NCBI GenBank assembly: GCA_023664865.1
Contig: JAMPEU010000017.1
Span: forward strand, 1 to 62,521
DNA length: 62,521 nucleotides
From: Butyrivibrio sp.
Lineage (GTDB): Bacteria > Bacillota > Clostridia > Lachnospirales > Lachnospiraceae
Reading direction: 5' to 3'
Below, in pieces: positions 8,802 through 17,308 of the stretch. The first letter of the stretch is position 1, and each line of letters opens with the position of its first letter. The notes beneath the pieces are model-generated. The model ran no database searches, was not told the origin of the DNA, and saw nothing but the letters and a program-made list of their open reading frames with translations. A program made the translations under genes and the position numbers.

Positions 8802-9704
8802 TTACTTTTCACATGCCCTGCCCTTGCCTTGTATATGGATTTTCTTCAAAAGCGTGTAAATCTCCTCAAGCGTAATCTGTTGCGCTGAATACTCCGTGAT
8901 ATCCAGTTTTTTCAATGTGCGCTCGTTATCATTCCTATTTCCGACAGTGTAGAACTCTGACAAATCCCCGATTTTATAATTTTCATGGATAATCACAACT
9001 GATGGTTTCTCATATACTGCCGTTTGCGGTATGATGCCCCGCCATTTCTGTATGCCCTGCATAAGTTCGTCCACAGATTTTTCGGCAAAAACCTCCCCCG
9101 ACTCAATCATAGCCACGCTATCGCATATTTTCTCTATATCTGTTAAATCATGGCTAGAAAAGAGTACGCCAATCTTCCCCTGCTCCACTTCTTCAATCAG
9201 AATATCCCGAAACAGACTTTTTCCTTCGGCGTCCATACCGCTTTCGGGTTCGTCCATTATTATATATTCCGGCTGCTGCGCAACCGCCAAGATGAAGTTA
9301 AGTTTTGCCCGCTGTCCTTTGGAAAGACTGCCTATGCTCTTTTTGGGGTTAAGTCCGAACCGCTTCACTAAATCTTCAAATTTTTCCATAGAAAATGTAT
9401 CATAAAAGTTTCGATAGTATCCTGCCAATCCCGATACTGAATAAAGGTTGATAAAATCAAGCTGCTCTGACACATATGCTACCTTTTTCTTCACTTCCGG
9501 ATTATCATAAATATCCTCTTCATCATACTGCACCGTCCCTTTGGCAGCTTCATAAATCCCTGCCGCGCATTTTAACAAGGTAGTTTTACCTGCGCCATTT
9601 GCACCAATCAAACCATGTATTTCACCACGTTTGACGGATATGTTGATATCATGGATGACAGGCTTATTATTATAGCCTTTTTGCAGATTTTTTATTTCTA
9701 ACAT
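8802..9704 (-). CDS. ABC transporter ATP-binding protein (YtrB-like)
   Basis: A 300-residue ATPase with Walker A GANGAGKTTLL, signature LSKGQRAKLNF, Walker B EYIIMDEPESGMD and the H-loop LFSSHDLTD. The domain fills residues 1-215; a C-terminal extension of about 85 residues is typical of this exporter class. The ATG at 9704 has GGAAGG 7 nt upstream; a longer reading from 9734 would add ten residues without support. It is encoded between the GntR regulator and the permease. Confidence 0.92.
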   Translation of the reverse strand: MLEIKNLQKGYNNKPVIHDINISVKRGEIHGLIGANGAGKTTLLKCAAGIYEAAKGTVQYDEEDIYDNPEVKKKVAYVSEQLDFINLYSVSGLAGYYRNFYDTFSMEKFEDLVKRFGLNPKKSIGSLSKGQRAKLNFILAVAQQPEYIIMDEPESGMDAEGKSLFRDILIEEVEQGKIGVLFSSHDLTDIEKICDSVAMIESGEVFAEKSVDELMQGIQKWRGIIPQTAVYEKPSVVIIHENYKIGDLSEFYTVGNRNDNERTLKKLDITEYSAQQITLEEIYTLLKKIHIQGKGRACEK

Positions 9705-9760
9705 TTGTTTTCCTTCCCTTCTGTTACATTTCAAACTGTCCTCGCTACATTTTAAGCAAC

Positions 9761-10132
9761 CTATATGGAATGATAAATTTCGTTTACCAACGCCGCCACG
9801 TCCGCCTCAGAATAATTCATGCGCTTAAGCTCAATGATTTCGCTCTGGATTTTTCTGCGGATTTTTTCTAATGATTCCTCATCAGGTTCTATTTTAGGCG
9901 TAGCACTTATAAAGGTTCCCTTCGCCCGAATAGTCTCAATCACTTTCTGGCGTTCTAACTCCTGATACGCCTTTGCCACAGTGCTTGGAGTAATGTTCAA
10001 AGTCTGTGCCATCTTGCGCACAGACGGAATGGAATCTCCGGGACTTAAATGCCCTTTGATAACAAGCAGTTTAATCTCTTCAATTATTTGCTCGTAGATT
10101 GGTTTTTTACTGTGATAATCAAGATTTATCAA
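9761..10132 (-). CDS. GntR-family regulator, YtrA subfamily
   Basis: A 123-residue DNA-binding protein with a winged helix (SIPSVRKMAQTLNITPSTVA, about residues 38-57) and the short YtrA-type C-terminal helices in place of a large effector domain. It starts at TTG 10132: AAGGAGG lies 7 nt before it and no ATG is better placed. It is the first gene of the GntR-ATPase-permease unit and, as in the ytr family, probably represses its own operon through the inverted repeat over the promoter. Confidence 0.9.
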   Translation of the reverse strand: MINLDYHSKKPIYEQIIEEIKLLVIKGHLSPGDSIPSVRKMAQTLNITPSTVAKAYQELERQKVIETIRAKGTFISATPKIEPDEESLEKIRRKIQSEIIELKRMNYSEADVAALVNEIYHSI

Positions 10133-10174
10133 ATGGCTGCCTCCTTTCTATATTATCTACATTTTCTGTATTAT

Positions 10175-10228
10175 CTGTATTGCTTTATATAATACAGTTA
10201 GTATATAATAAGATTAGGGTGGTGTCAA
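10175..10228 (-). promoter_or_regulatory. Promoter and likely GntR operator
   Basis: Minus-strand TTGACA (10223-10228) and TATACT (10200-10205) are 17 bp apart. An inverted repeat CTGTATT/AATACAG (10175-10197) covers the expected transcription start, and a further CTGTATT lies at 10166. This is the placement of an autorepression operator for the GntR gene that follows. Confidence 0.75.
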
Positions 10229-10285
10229 GAAGAAAGTTATCTTTAAATGATGATGCCGAACCTTACAATACTATATTAAATGTAT

Positions 10286-11386
10286 TTATGGTTCATGCCA
10301 AACCCGCTTTGAACTCCTGATTTTCTTTTGGGATGCGTCCGCTTCCCGTAATAATATTGCCATATAAGCATCCTGCAGCGCGTCTTTTAGCGGATACGGT
10401 TCTGTTGCATCTCCTCTGGAATACGCAGCAGTACGCCTCATCAATGATGCAATCGACGTTTCATCCTGCGCAAGTCCGCACAATCCAAATTCAGGAGTAT
10501 ACACGCTGTCGTCCTCAAAAGTTACGCCAGTGACTTCCTCTATATAGTGCAGATTGGGATTCTCATACTCCGTTTCAAGCCCTCTTTTTTCCACCCGAAT
10601 TTCCGATGCTACAGGCTCATTTTTATCATCCAGATAATACACTGCATGGTCAATGATTTCCCCACGGCTACCCTGCAATTTCAGCGTATTTTTGCGAATA
10701 GGGGAACGGTATTGTTCCGAATCAAAATCATAGAGTGCGACTTTTCCGTCTGCAAACTCAAATGTTGCAACGCATCTCTTCTTATCCGCAATCCTGCCGT
10801 CATGGTATGAATCGTACCTTGTCAGTGTCTCGGTTGTGGGAAATTGATAGGTTTTTGCCGACACCGTAAAGTCCATATCTGATGATACCTGTAACAAAGC
10901 CCGCATAAGGCTTGCACCATGATATTCATGAGCAAGAGAAATATTCAGACAATCGGGTTCTCCGATTATATTTCGATCCACTACCTTCAATAAAGCGCTG
11001 TATTCCGGATAGCCTGTATACTGCTCCGCAACGATGAGCTTATAACCCTGCTCATGCATATCCCACAGTTTATTCAAAGTTTCTATATCCAACGCTGCCG
11101 GTGTTTCACAAAGCACGGTGAGCCCACGCCGCATCCATTTCATACTGGCTTCTGCAATGGATTCCTTATTCACGACAACCACTGCAAAATCAGGTTTATA
11201 ATTCACACATTCCTCTATGGAAGTAGTTGTGTGAATATGATGCTCTTGTGCCATTTTTTGTGCTTTTTCCCCAGTCCGACAGTACATTGCGCACAACTCA
11301 AAGATATCCGGCAGAGCTTTCGCTACCCTGACATAATATAATGACCGCCAGCCAGATCCTACAATGATAAACTTGATTTTATCCAT
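10286..11386 (-). CDS. Gfo/Idh/MocA family oxidoreductase
   Basis: Second member of the Gfo/Idh/MocA family in this region (366 aa), with N-terminal FIIVGSGWRSLYYVRVA Rossmann motif and CETPAALD in place of the usual EKP motif. The start at 11386 puts the methionine directly before the Rossmann strand; a GGGG stretch lies upstream. It follows the MATE gene by 31 bp. The divergence from the 6730-7890 gene product suggests a different substrate. Confidence 0.85.
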   Translation of the reverse strand: MDKIKFIIVGSGWRSLYYVRVAKALPDIFELCAMYCRTGEKAQKMAQEHHIHTTTSIEECVNYKPDFAVVVVNKESIAEASMKWMRRGLTVLCETPAALDIETLNKLWDMHEQGYKLIVAEQYTGYPEYSALLKVVDRNIIGEPDCLNISLAHEYHGASLMRALLQVSSDMDFTVSAKTYQFPTTETLTRYDSYHDGRIADKKRCVATFEFADGKVALYDFDSEQYRSPIRKNTLKLQGSRGEIIDHAVYYLDDKNEPVASEIRVEKRGLETEYENPNLHYIEEVTGVTFEDDSVYTPEFGLCGLAQDETSIASLMRRTAAYSRGDATEPYPLKDALQDAYMAILLREADASQKKIRSSKRVWHEP

Positions 11387-11417
11387 TTTAATAACCCCAT
11401 TCTTGAATAAGCTGAAC

Positions 11418-12767
11418 TCACAAACCGCTTCTGATAATCTCCTTCCACTTCTTTGAGAACACATAATAGCCAATCATCATAATCATGCCAAAACTAAAAC
11501 TAATCGGGAAACACAACATAATATAAGTTCCATCATAATAACGATCAATCAAATACGCGCTCGGAATACGCACCGCCCAGAGCATCAGTATATTCACAAT
11601 CGTTGAATAACGGATTAAACCCACACCGTTTACTATACAAATAATACCATTAAATATCGCATAAAACCATTGTGATAACAGTATGACCACCACATATCTG
11701 CTGGCATACATAAGCACTGTTTCATCCCGCGTAAAAATCTGTAATATTGGCATACGAAAAGAAATCATACATAATCCGAAAGTCAGTGTAACAACGCCGG
11801 AAATCACAGGAATCCGAATGTAGCCTTTCCTAAGCCTGTCAAAATTCCCAGCGCCATAATTTTGCCCCGAAAAAGTGGTTGCCGCAGAAGACAACGCGGT
11901 AATCGCTATATTGGTCATTCCCGTCACCCTGCCTGCAACTGAATTGCCTGCCATGAAAACGGAACCCTGTGCATTTACCAAAGTCTGTATCGCTACATGT
12001 CCAAGAGAGTATAGGGAATTATTCAGTCCGATGGGCAGACCGATTTTAACAATCTGCTTCAATTCTTCCCAATCAACTTTTTTAGGGAAATAGGGCAATT
12101 CCAACTCAGGGAATTTTTTTCTGATATAGACGATGCTTATAATCCATGACAAATACATGGCAATGGTGGTGGAAAGCGCCGCGCCTCCCGCATCCATTCC
12201 CAATCCGGCAACGAACAAAATATCCAGCACGATATTGGCGATACAGGATACTACCAAAAACCACAGTGAAGCATTACTATCCCCCATGCCCCGAAGGATT
12301 CCTGCATTCATGTTATAGCCTATATTTCCGAGGGCTCCGAAGAATACAATCCTCGTATACGCCACCGCAGCATCCCATGTATCCGCAGGTGCGCCCATCC
12401 ACTTTAAGATTAACGGCGCGACAAAATATCCGATTACACAAAGAGGGATGCCGCATACAAATACAAAGAATGTAGCCGTATCCACCGCATTCCGCATTTT
12501 TTTCATATCCTGAGCTCCCACATACTGGGAGATCAATATGGATACTCCTGTGCCAATTCCAAGAAACACGCACATAAGCACTTCCACCGGCTGAGAGCTG
12601 GTTCCTACAGCCGCTAAAGAAGTCTCACCACAGTAATTTCCGATAACCAGCGTATCCACCGTGGTATACAGGTATTGTAATATATTTCCAAGCACAATGG
12701 GGATGGCAAAGAGAAACACATTCTTCATAATTGGACCTGTTGTCATATCTATTTTCTTCTGTTTCAT
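11418..12767 (-). CDS. MATE family efflux transporter
   Basis: A 449-residue multidrug/toxin extrusion-type protein with about 12 transmembrane helices. It has the family's N-terminal pattern (TTGPIMKNVFLFAIPIVLGN, then YTTVDTLVIGNYCGETSLAA) and the repeated half in which MAGNSVAGRV and GQNYGAGNFDR occur. The ATG at 12767 has no good ribosome site, which is odd among its neighbours. It is divergent from an AraC regulator that may control it, and is followed by a Gfo/Idh gene. Confidence 0.9.
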   Translation of the reverse strand: MKQKKIDMTTGPIMKNVFLFAIPIVLGNILQYLYTTVDTLVIGNYCGETSLAAVGTSSQPVEVLMCVFLGIGTGVSILISQYVGAQDMKKMRNAVDTATFFVFVCGIPLCVIGYFVAPLILKWMGAPADTWDAAVAYTRIVFFGALGNIGYNMNAGILRGMGDSNASLWFLVVSCIANIVLDILFVAGLGMDAGGAALSTTIAMYLSWIISIVYIRKKFPELELPYFPKKVDWEELKQIVKIGLPIGLNNSLYSLGHVAIQTLVNAQGSVFMAGNSVAGRVTGMTNIAITALSSAATTFSGQNYGAGNFDRLRKGYIRIPVISGVVTLTFGLCMISFRMPILQIFTRDETVLMYASRYVVVILLSQWFYAIFNGIICIVNGVGLIRYSTIVNILMLWAVRIPSAYLIDRYYDGTYIMLCFPISFSFGMIMMIGYYVFSKKWKEIIRSGL

Positions 12768-12943
12768 TTTTAAAGCACGCTTTCTTTTTTAAATTTATAT
12801 CTTTGGTGTCACTATTGTAAAACAAATAAAAAGTGTTTTCCATCTAATTCTTGACATATTTCAATGAAAACCTTGATTTTTTGCCTCTTTATATTATACT
12901 ATCTTTAGGTATGCCATAGAAAAATTTGAGAGGAGCCGAACTC

Positions 12944-13768
12944 TTGTCCAAAACATTTAAAATCTCCAAAATACGCCGTGATCCATATTTTAATATGCCT
13001 TCTGCACATTTACACCCTATGTATGAAATATATTACCTGCAAAACGGCGCAAGGAAGATTTTTCTTGACGATTCTATCTATCTTCTGGATAAGGGGGATA
13101 TGGTTTTCATACCTATGAATACCATACATAAAACCTCATATGTAAATGATAAAGCCCACGAAAGAACTACTATAATTTTTAATGATGAAGCCGTACCTGA
13201 CATAAAATTCTCTACTTCTCAGGTATCCTTCAAAAAAATATTCTACTCCGAACCCGTTATACACATTGCAAATATACACAGGGATTACATAGAAGGGCTT
13301 TTGAACAGAATGTTGTCTGAATATGAGCAGGGCGACGATTATTCTGATATAAATATTAAAAATTGCCTTCAGGAGCTTATAATATTTTTGATACGCTATA
13401 AACAGCACAAAAACAGCGAGCATATCCAAAACATAGATATGGCGGACACCCTTATGCAAAAAGCTGCCAGATATATAAGAAACAACTATATGGAAGAACT
13501 TAGCCTTGAGGCAGTGGCAGCCCATTTCAACATAAGCCCCACCTATTTTTCACGCAAATTCAAATCTTCTACGGGCTTCGGCTATAAAGAATACCTTATA
13601 AATGTAAGGATTCAGGAAGCATCAAATATGCTCCTTGAAACAAATGAATCCATTAACGAGATTGCCTTAAAATGCGGCTTTAACGACAGCGATTATTTTG
13701 GAAATGCTTTTAAACGGACAAAAGGCATCTCCCCTTTAAAATATAGGAAAAGCAATAGATATATATAA
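12944..13768 (+). CDS. AraC family transcriptional regulator
   Basis: A 274-residue regulator: an N-terminal cupin sensor (HLHPMYEIYYLQNG and the GDMVFIPMNTIHKT strand) and a C-terminal double HTH of the AraC/XylS type (LEAVAAHFNISPTYFSRKFK, then INEIALKCGFNDSDYFGNAF). TTG 12944 is chosen as start because GAGGAG lies 8 nt upstream; the longer reading from 12926 would begin inside that ribosome site. It is transcribed away from the MATE gene and likely acts in the shared 176-bp region. Confidence 0.92.
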   Translation: MSKTFKISKIRRDPYFNMPSAHLHPMYEIYYLQNGARKIFLDDSIYLLDKGDMVFIPMNTIHKTSYVNDKAHERTTIIFNDEAVPDIKFSTSQVSFKKIFYSEPVIHIANIHRDYIEGLLNRMLSEYEQGDDYSDINIKNCLQELIIFLIRYKQHKNSEHIQNIDMADTLMQKAARYIRNNYMEELSLEAVAAHFNISPTYFSRKFKSSTGFGYKEYLINVRIQEASNMLLETNESINEIALKCGFNDSDYFGNAFKRTKGISPLKYRKSNRYI

Positions 13769-13811
13769 CATTAAATTTCAAGCAAATTATTTATTGGCAG
13801 CTTCTTTTTTA

Positions 13812-15023
13812 CTAATCATCATATTCACAAATATATCCAATTTTACCTGAATAAGACGGCGCAGCGGACAAAATATCATTCGGAACATCGTCTATGTAAC
13901 AGCGCTTATCTGAATTGCTATAAATCAAAACCACACTGTCTTCTCTAACTTCCACGCCGGTTTCCGTCAGTCCTCTATAACTCGGCTCTCCGCCCTGCCA
14001 AAATGCAAACGCATTATATAAATCAATCATGTCATAATAAGTCCCGCTTTCTGCTTCAATCCAGCAAAAACCATGTTGTCTCCCATTTTCCTTTGAATTG
14101 TTTGCGCCTACAAAAAATGTAATATCGGTCTTATTTTCCGCAATTATCTGCTCCTGAATCCATTCAAACTCTTCCCATGAAGTAATAGACGCCAGATATC
14201 CACCCTTTTCCCGACATGCGCTTTCCGCCTCCGTCCATGTTAAATCTTCTACGACTAACTCATATCTATGTCCTGCGGAAGAAACATTGTCTGTTTCCAA
14301 AATTGAATAAATTTCTTTAAAAATATAATATCTTTCAGGATATATTGCCTGCTGCATCGGATACACATTGTTTAAACGCGCATCATATTCTTCTTTACTT
14401 ACCTTATCCCCACTCCACCATTCTGCATCTTCATTTTCTCCATTCCAGTAATGTACAACAATCCAATTCTCGTTTTCGTCAAATTGCATACCGCCTGGAC
14501 CATCACCCCATTGCCCGCCTTCAACAAAGCGCCATTTTCCATCTTGGATTGTATAGACATTATGGTAGTAATATCCCATGTTTCCATCCCAATTACAGAT
14601 AAGATTCCCCTTTTCAATATAAGTTACATTAAGTCTGTCGGACTGCCATTCGTCTAAAATACTGTCATGGAATGTCACAATCCGACAGCCGCCTGCCTCA
14701 TATCCTGTGTCTACCACCAATTCAGGTATCTCGTCTTCGTCCACATAAATCAGGCTGTATGTATAGCCATCCGCATGCTCTAAACCATCTAAATAAGAAA
14801 GATAAGAAAGATATGCGGCTTTCCAATCTTCAAGTTCCAAATCGACAGGCTGACAATCATCAATAGAGCTTTGCCTTTTACTAACATTAAACTCATTTAT
14901 CTTATCTGACAAATCCGCCATACTGCGAATTTCAATTTTCCCCTGCATGAACTGTTCTTTTCCGCAGGCGCATAATAATATCAGAATAGCACTTGCAAAT
15001 ATGATTGCTATTGTCTTTTTCAT
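13812..15023 (-). CDS. Lipoprotein with C-type-lectin-like C-terminal domain
   Basis: A 403-residue exported lipoprotein: signal peptide ending in lipobox LLCAC (Cys about 20). Residues 50-235 form an acidic and aromatic domain with DEDEIPELVVD, often seen in Clostridia surface lipoproteins. Residues 250-400 have the pattern of a C-type-lectin fold: WTEAESACREKGGYLASIT, the FVGANN strand, FWQGGEPS and a final GYICEY. The GGAAG site supports the ATG at 15023. The function is not known; a ligand-binding surface role is inference. It converges with the AraC gene and diverges from the frameshifted lipoprotein. Confidence 0.7.
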   Translation of the reverse strand: MKKTIAIIFASAILILLCACGKEQFMQGKIEIRSMADLSDKINEFNVSKRQSSIDDCQPVDLELEDWKAAYLSYLSYLDGLEHADGYTYSLIYVDEDEIPELVVDTGYEAGGCRIVTFHDSILDEWQSDRLNVTYIEKGNLICNWDGNMGYYYHNVYTIQDGKWRFVEGGQWGDGPGGMQFDENENWIVVHYWNGENEDAEWWSGDKVSKEEYDARLNNVYPMQQAIYPERYYIFKEIYSILETDNVSSAGHRYELVVEDLTWTEAESACREKGGYLASITSWEEFEWIQEQIIAENKTDITFFVGANNSKENGRQHGFCWIEAESGTYYDMIDLYNAFAFWQGGEPSYRGLTETGVEVREDSVVLIYSNSDKRCYIDDVPNDILSAAPSYSGKIGYICEYDD

Positions 15024-15165
15024 ATTATTTCTTCCGTTTTCTTCAATTATTAATAGGTAGGTTTTATTACTAATTATTGTATCACAGATTGAGATTCTAA
15101 TGAAGGACTTGCAATCAAATTATTTGCATGGAGAATGTTTTTGTATGCATTCTTGTTTGCAACGA

Positions 15166-15217
15166 TTGACAAGTGTGTCTAACAGTGTTAGACTACTATT
15201 GACTAATGTCATTAGAC
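15166..15217 (+). promoter_or_regulatory. Promoter with two tandem 17-bp palindromic operators
   Basis: TTGACA (15166-15171) and TAGACT (15189-15194) are 17 bp apart. The perfect palindrome GTCTAACA-G-TGTTAGAC (15177-15193) fills the spacer and -10, and a second one, GACTAATG-T-CATTAGAC (15201-15217, one mismatched pair), follows with a centre-to-centre distance of 24 bp. This layout fits cooperative repression by a dimeric TetR-, BlaI- or MarR-like protein. No such regulator gene is in the window. Confidence 0.75.
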
Positions 15218-15241
15218 TAACATCAGGAGGATTTTAAAAAA

Positions 15242-16023
15242 ATGAAAAAAATAAACTTTTATCCGTAATATTGCTTGCTTTAGTGGCAATATGTGGATGT
15301 GCTGCAAAAGAAGAAGTGCCGAATACGTCAGGCGAGACATTTATTAATGAGACTCTTTCATCGGTAGAAGAACAAACGACAGCCGTGAACGAAACTCAAG
15401 CTGCAATCTCTGATGAGATCCAGCTTGAAACAAATATTCCGAGTGAAGAATCAACAAAGACGGAAAGTATATCCGCTCCAGAGCCTGACAACAAGCAGGA
15501 AATGAAAACAACGCAAACGATACCCGCTAAAGAATCAAGCAGCGAACAGAAAACGGAAACAACAACAACGACTCCCACTGAAGAAGTAAAATGCATAGAT
15601 ATAGCCCATATATTTAATCCACACGAACAGGCGGTAGAAATTTCATTGCAGATACCGGAGAATTGGGAATATACAATATGGGATGCGAATGAGGAATCAT
15701 CTGATTGGGGATATTCCCTTAAAGTTCTAGGGCGGAATGATGCAGATATTAATATTTTGGGACAGTCGGGAACGCTGACTGCCGACGGTTATTCAAATGG
15801 ACCAACATCTTTTCAGACTTCAAATGAGCTGGCAGGACAGTATTATTGGGATGAATATATGCTTGATGATAAAAGTCCTGCAATACAGGGAATTATTGTT
15901 TTGGATACGGAGCTTGCAGGCTTCTATGGTATCAGTTTTAATATGCCGAAAAGCGTTTACAGTGAAAACAAAAATATAATAGATAAAGTGTTCCAAAGTA
16001 TTGTTATCAAGGAATCGCAATAA
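15242..16023 (+). CDS. Lipoprotein, frameshifted at an A7 tract behind the start codon
   Basis: The ATG at 15242 (AGGAGG 11 nt upstream) is followed by seven A and then reads into a stop after eight codons. With one more A the same start would give a perfect lipoprotein signal (MKKNKLLSV, then LLALVAICGC lipobox) fused to the long frame that runs to 16023. The mature protein has a Thr/Glu/Ser-rich linker (about residues 25-110) and a PsbP-like beta domain to the end. A TTG at 15271 could start the long frame but has no ribosome site and would spoil the signal peptide. Either a disrupted gene, a slippage switch or a sequencing error. Confidence 0.7.
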
Positions 16024-16055
16024 ATAACGCTATGTTACAGCCATTTTTTCAAAGG

Positions 16056-16074
16056 GGCTGTCCTGTTGGCAGCC
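16056..16074 (+). terminator. Weak hairpin after the lipoprotein gene
   Basis: GGCTG (16056-16060) pairs with CAGCC (16070-16074); ACAGCC upstream can also pair with GGCTGT. There is no clear U tract, so termination is only a suggestion. Confidence 0.35.
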
Positions 16075-16096
16075 TCTTATGAGTGTCTTAAAGATA

Positions 16097-16777
16097 CTAT
16101 GTAATTACTAACACTAATAATGCCCCAAGAACTGCCCCAACCATTCCTGTAATGATAGGCAAGATAATATTGTCTTTAATTGTTTTCCTTTTTTCCTCTT
16201 TCCTATCTCGATTCGCAATCTCAAGCAATGTTCCCTGCCGTTCGTGCAGCATCTCTAGATATTGTCTAAGTTTATGAATCAAATTCTCTGATAAATATTG
16301 ATTTGATGCTTCCGCTAACTCTACTGCTTCTTCCTCTGTAATTGCATCACTGACTTTTTCAATGCTCTTGTTAATCTTATATTTATCAATTTGATTCTTT
16401 ATCTTGTCTAATTCAGGGCGGATTTCTGAATAATAATTCGGAAAACCTTTTGCAATCTGTTCTGTATTAAAATTTTTCAAAAAAGAAGTATACTCATCTA
16501 AAACAGATACATATATCCACTCAACCGAATCGCTATATCCTCTATGCAAATGACTTATTGCTGCGGATATAGCTTTTCTTACCTTTTCTTCTGATGAACC
16601 ATCCTTATCATATACCACAGAACGAATAAAATGGTCAAAGCTATATCGCTGCTCATGCAAAGTTTGTATGAATGAACCATTAACTGTATCCAAAGACTCT
16701 GCTATAATCGTTGCTTCCTTTGCTCTTTCATACCATGCCAATAGCACTTCAATATCCTTTTCATATTTATCTAGCAT
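16097..16777 (-). CDS. Hypothetical protein with C-terminal membrane anchor
   Basis: A 226-residue protein that I do not recognise. Residues 1-190 are predicted mostly helical and charged, with a possible coiled coil at 165-195; a basic RKEEKRK stretch is followed by one hydrophobic helix at the very C-terminus (PIITGMVGAVLGALLVLVIT). That suggests a cytosolic helical domain tethered to the membrane. AAGG precedes the ATG. It follows a 63-codon gene by 8 bp and is the last gene of a four-gene run led by the promoter at 18080-18108. Confidence 0.65.
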   Translation of the reverse strand: MLDKYEKDIEVLLAWYERAKEATIIAESLDTVNGSFIQTLHEQRYSFDHFIRSVVYDKDGSSEEKVRKAISAAISHLHRGYSDSVEWIYVSVLDEYTSFLKNFNTEQIAKGFPNYYSEIRPELDKIKNQIDKYKINKSIEKVSDAITEEEAVELAEASNQYLSENLIHKLRQYLEMLHERQGTLLEIANRDRKEEKRKTIKDNIILPIITGMVGAVLGALLVLVIT

Positions 16778-16785
16778 TGCCTTTT

Positions 16786-16977
16786 CTATGGAAGTTCTCT
16801 AGCGAACACCTCAGTCCTTCGCTTTTCAAACTCGCCTTTCTTATAGATTTTACCAATAGCAGTGCGCAAATGCCCCCTATAAAATTGAGGATAAGCCAAA
16901 ATTCCCTCAATTGTTTTTTCATCTATATCAGGCTGCTTATAATCTTGCTCCAATATAGAATAATTAATTTTTTTCAT
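16786..16977 (-). CDS. Small hypothetical protein (63 aa)
   Basis: A short basic protein without cysteines or membrane segments. I accept it as real because GAAGGGAG is placed correctly before its ATG and because it abuts the next gene (8 bp gap). No family recognised. It may be functionally tied to the 226-residue membrane-anchored protein that follows. Confidence 0.55.
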   Translation of the reverse strand: MKKINYSILEQDYKQPDIDEKTIEGILAYPQFYRGHLRTAIGKIYKKGEFEKRRTEVFARELP

Positions 16978-17020
16978 ATATTCTCCCTTCCAAATTTTAT
17001 GCTTTTATAGATATGATTTT

Positions 17021-17290
17021 TTAATCCTCCAACGAAACCTTAACCCTTTTCCCCATAGCTGCCGCTGTTTTCACCAGAAATTCCAGAGTCGGATTATAGT
17101 TGCCGCTTTCAAACCGCGTAACATTAGACTGCGGGATTCCGATTCGTCTGCCAAGTTCTGTCTGAGTCATACCTAGTTCTTTTCGATAATTTTTAAACAG
17201 CTCAATAACTTCTTTACGTGCTTCATGTTGCTGTGTTTCTATCAAAACTTTCTCTCCTTCAACATTGACAATATAATCCATTCTACTCAT
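17021..17290 (-). CDS. XRE-family HTH protein (antitoxin-like)
   Basis: An 89-residue protein with a Cro/cI helix-turn-helix (MTQTELGRRIGIPQSNVTRF, about residues 41-60) and an N-terminal strand (YIVNVEGEKVLIE) common in HigA-like antitoxins. ATAGGAG precedes the ATG. It follows the 244-residue gene by 18 bp, the toxin-first order of higBA-type pairs, and may bind the palindrome TGATATATCA at the -10 region of the shared promoter. Confidence 0.8.
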   Translation of the reverse strand: MSRMDYIVNVEGEKVLIETQQHEARKEVIELFKNYRKELGMTQTELGRRIGIPQSNVTRFESGNYNPTLEFLVKTAAAMGKRVKVSLED

Positions 17291-17308
17291 AATTGACTCC
17301 TATCTGCT

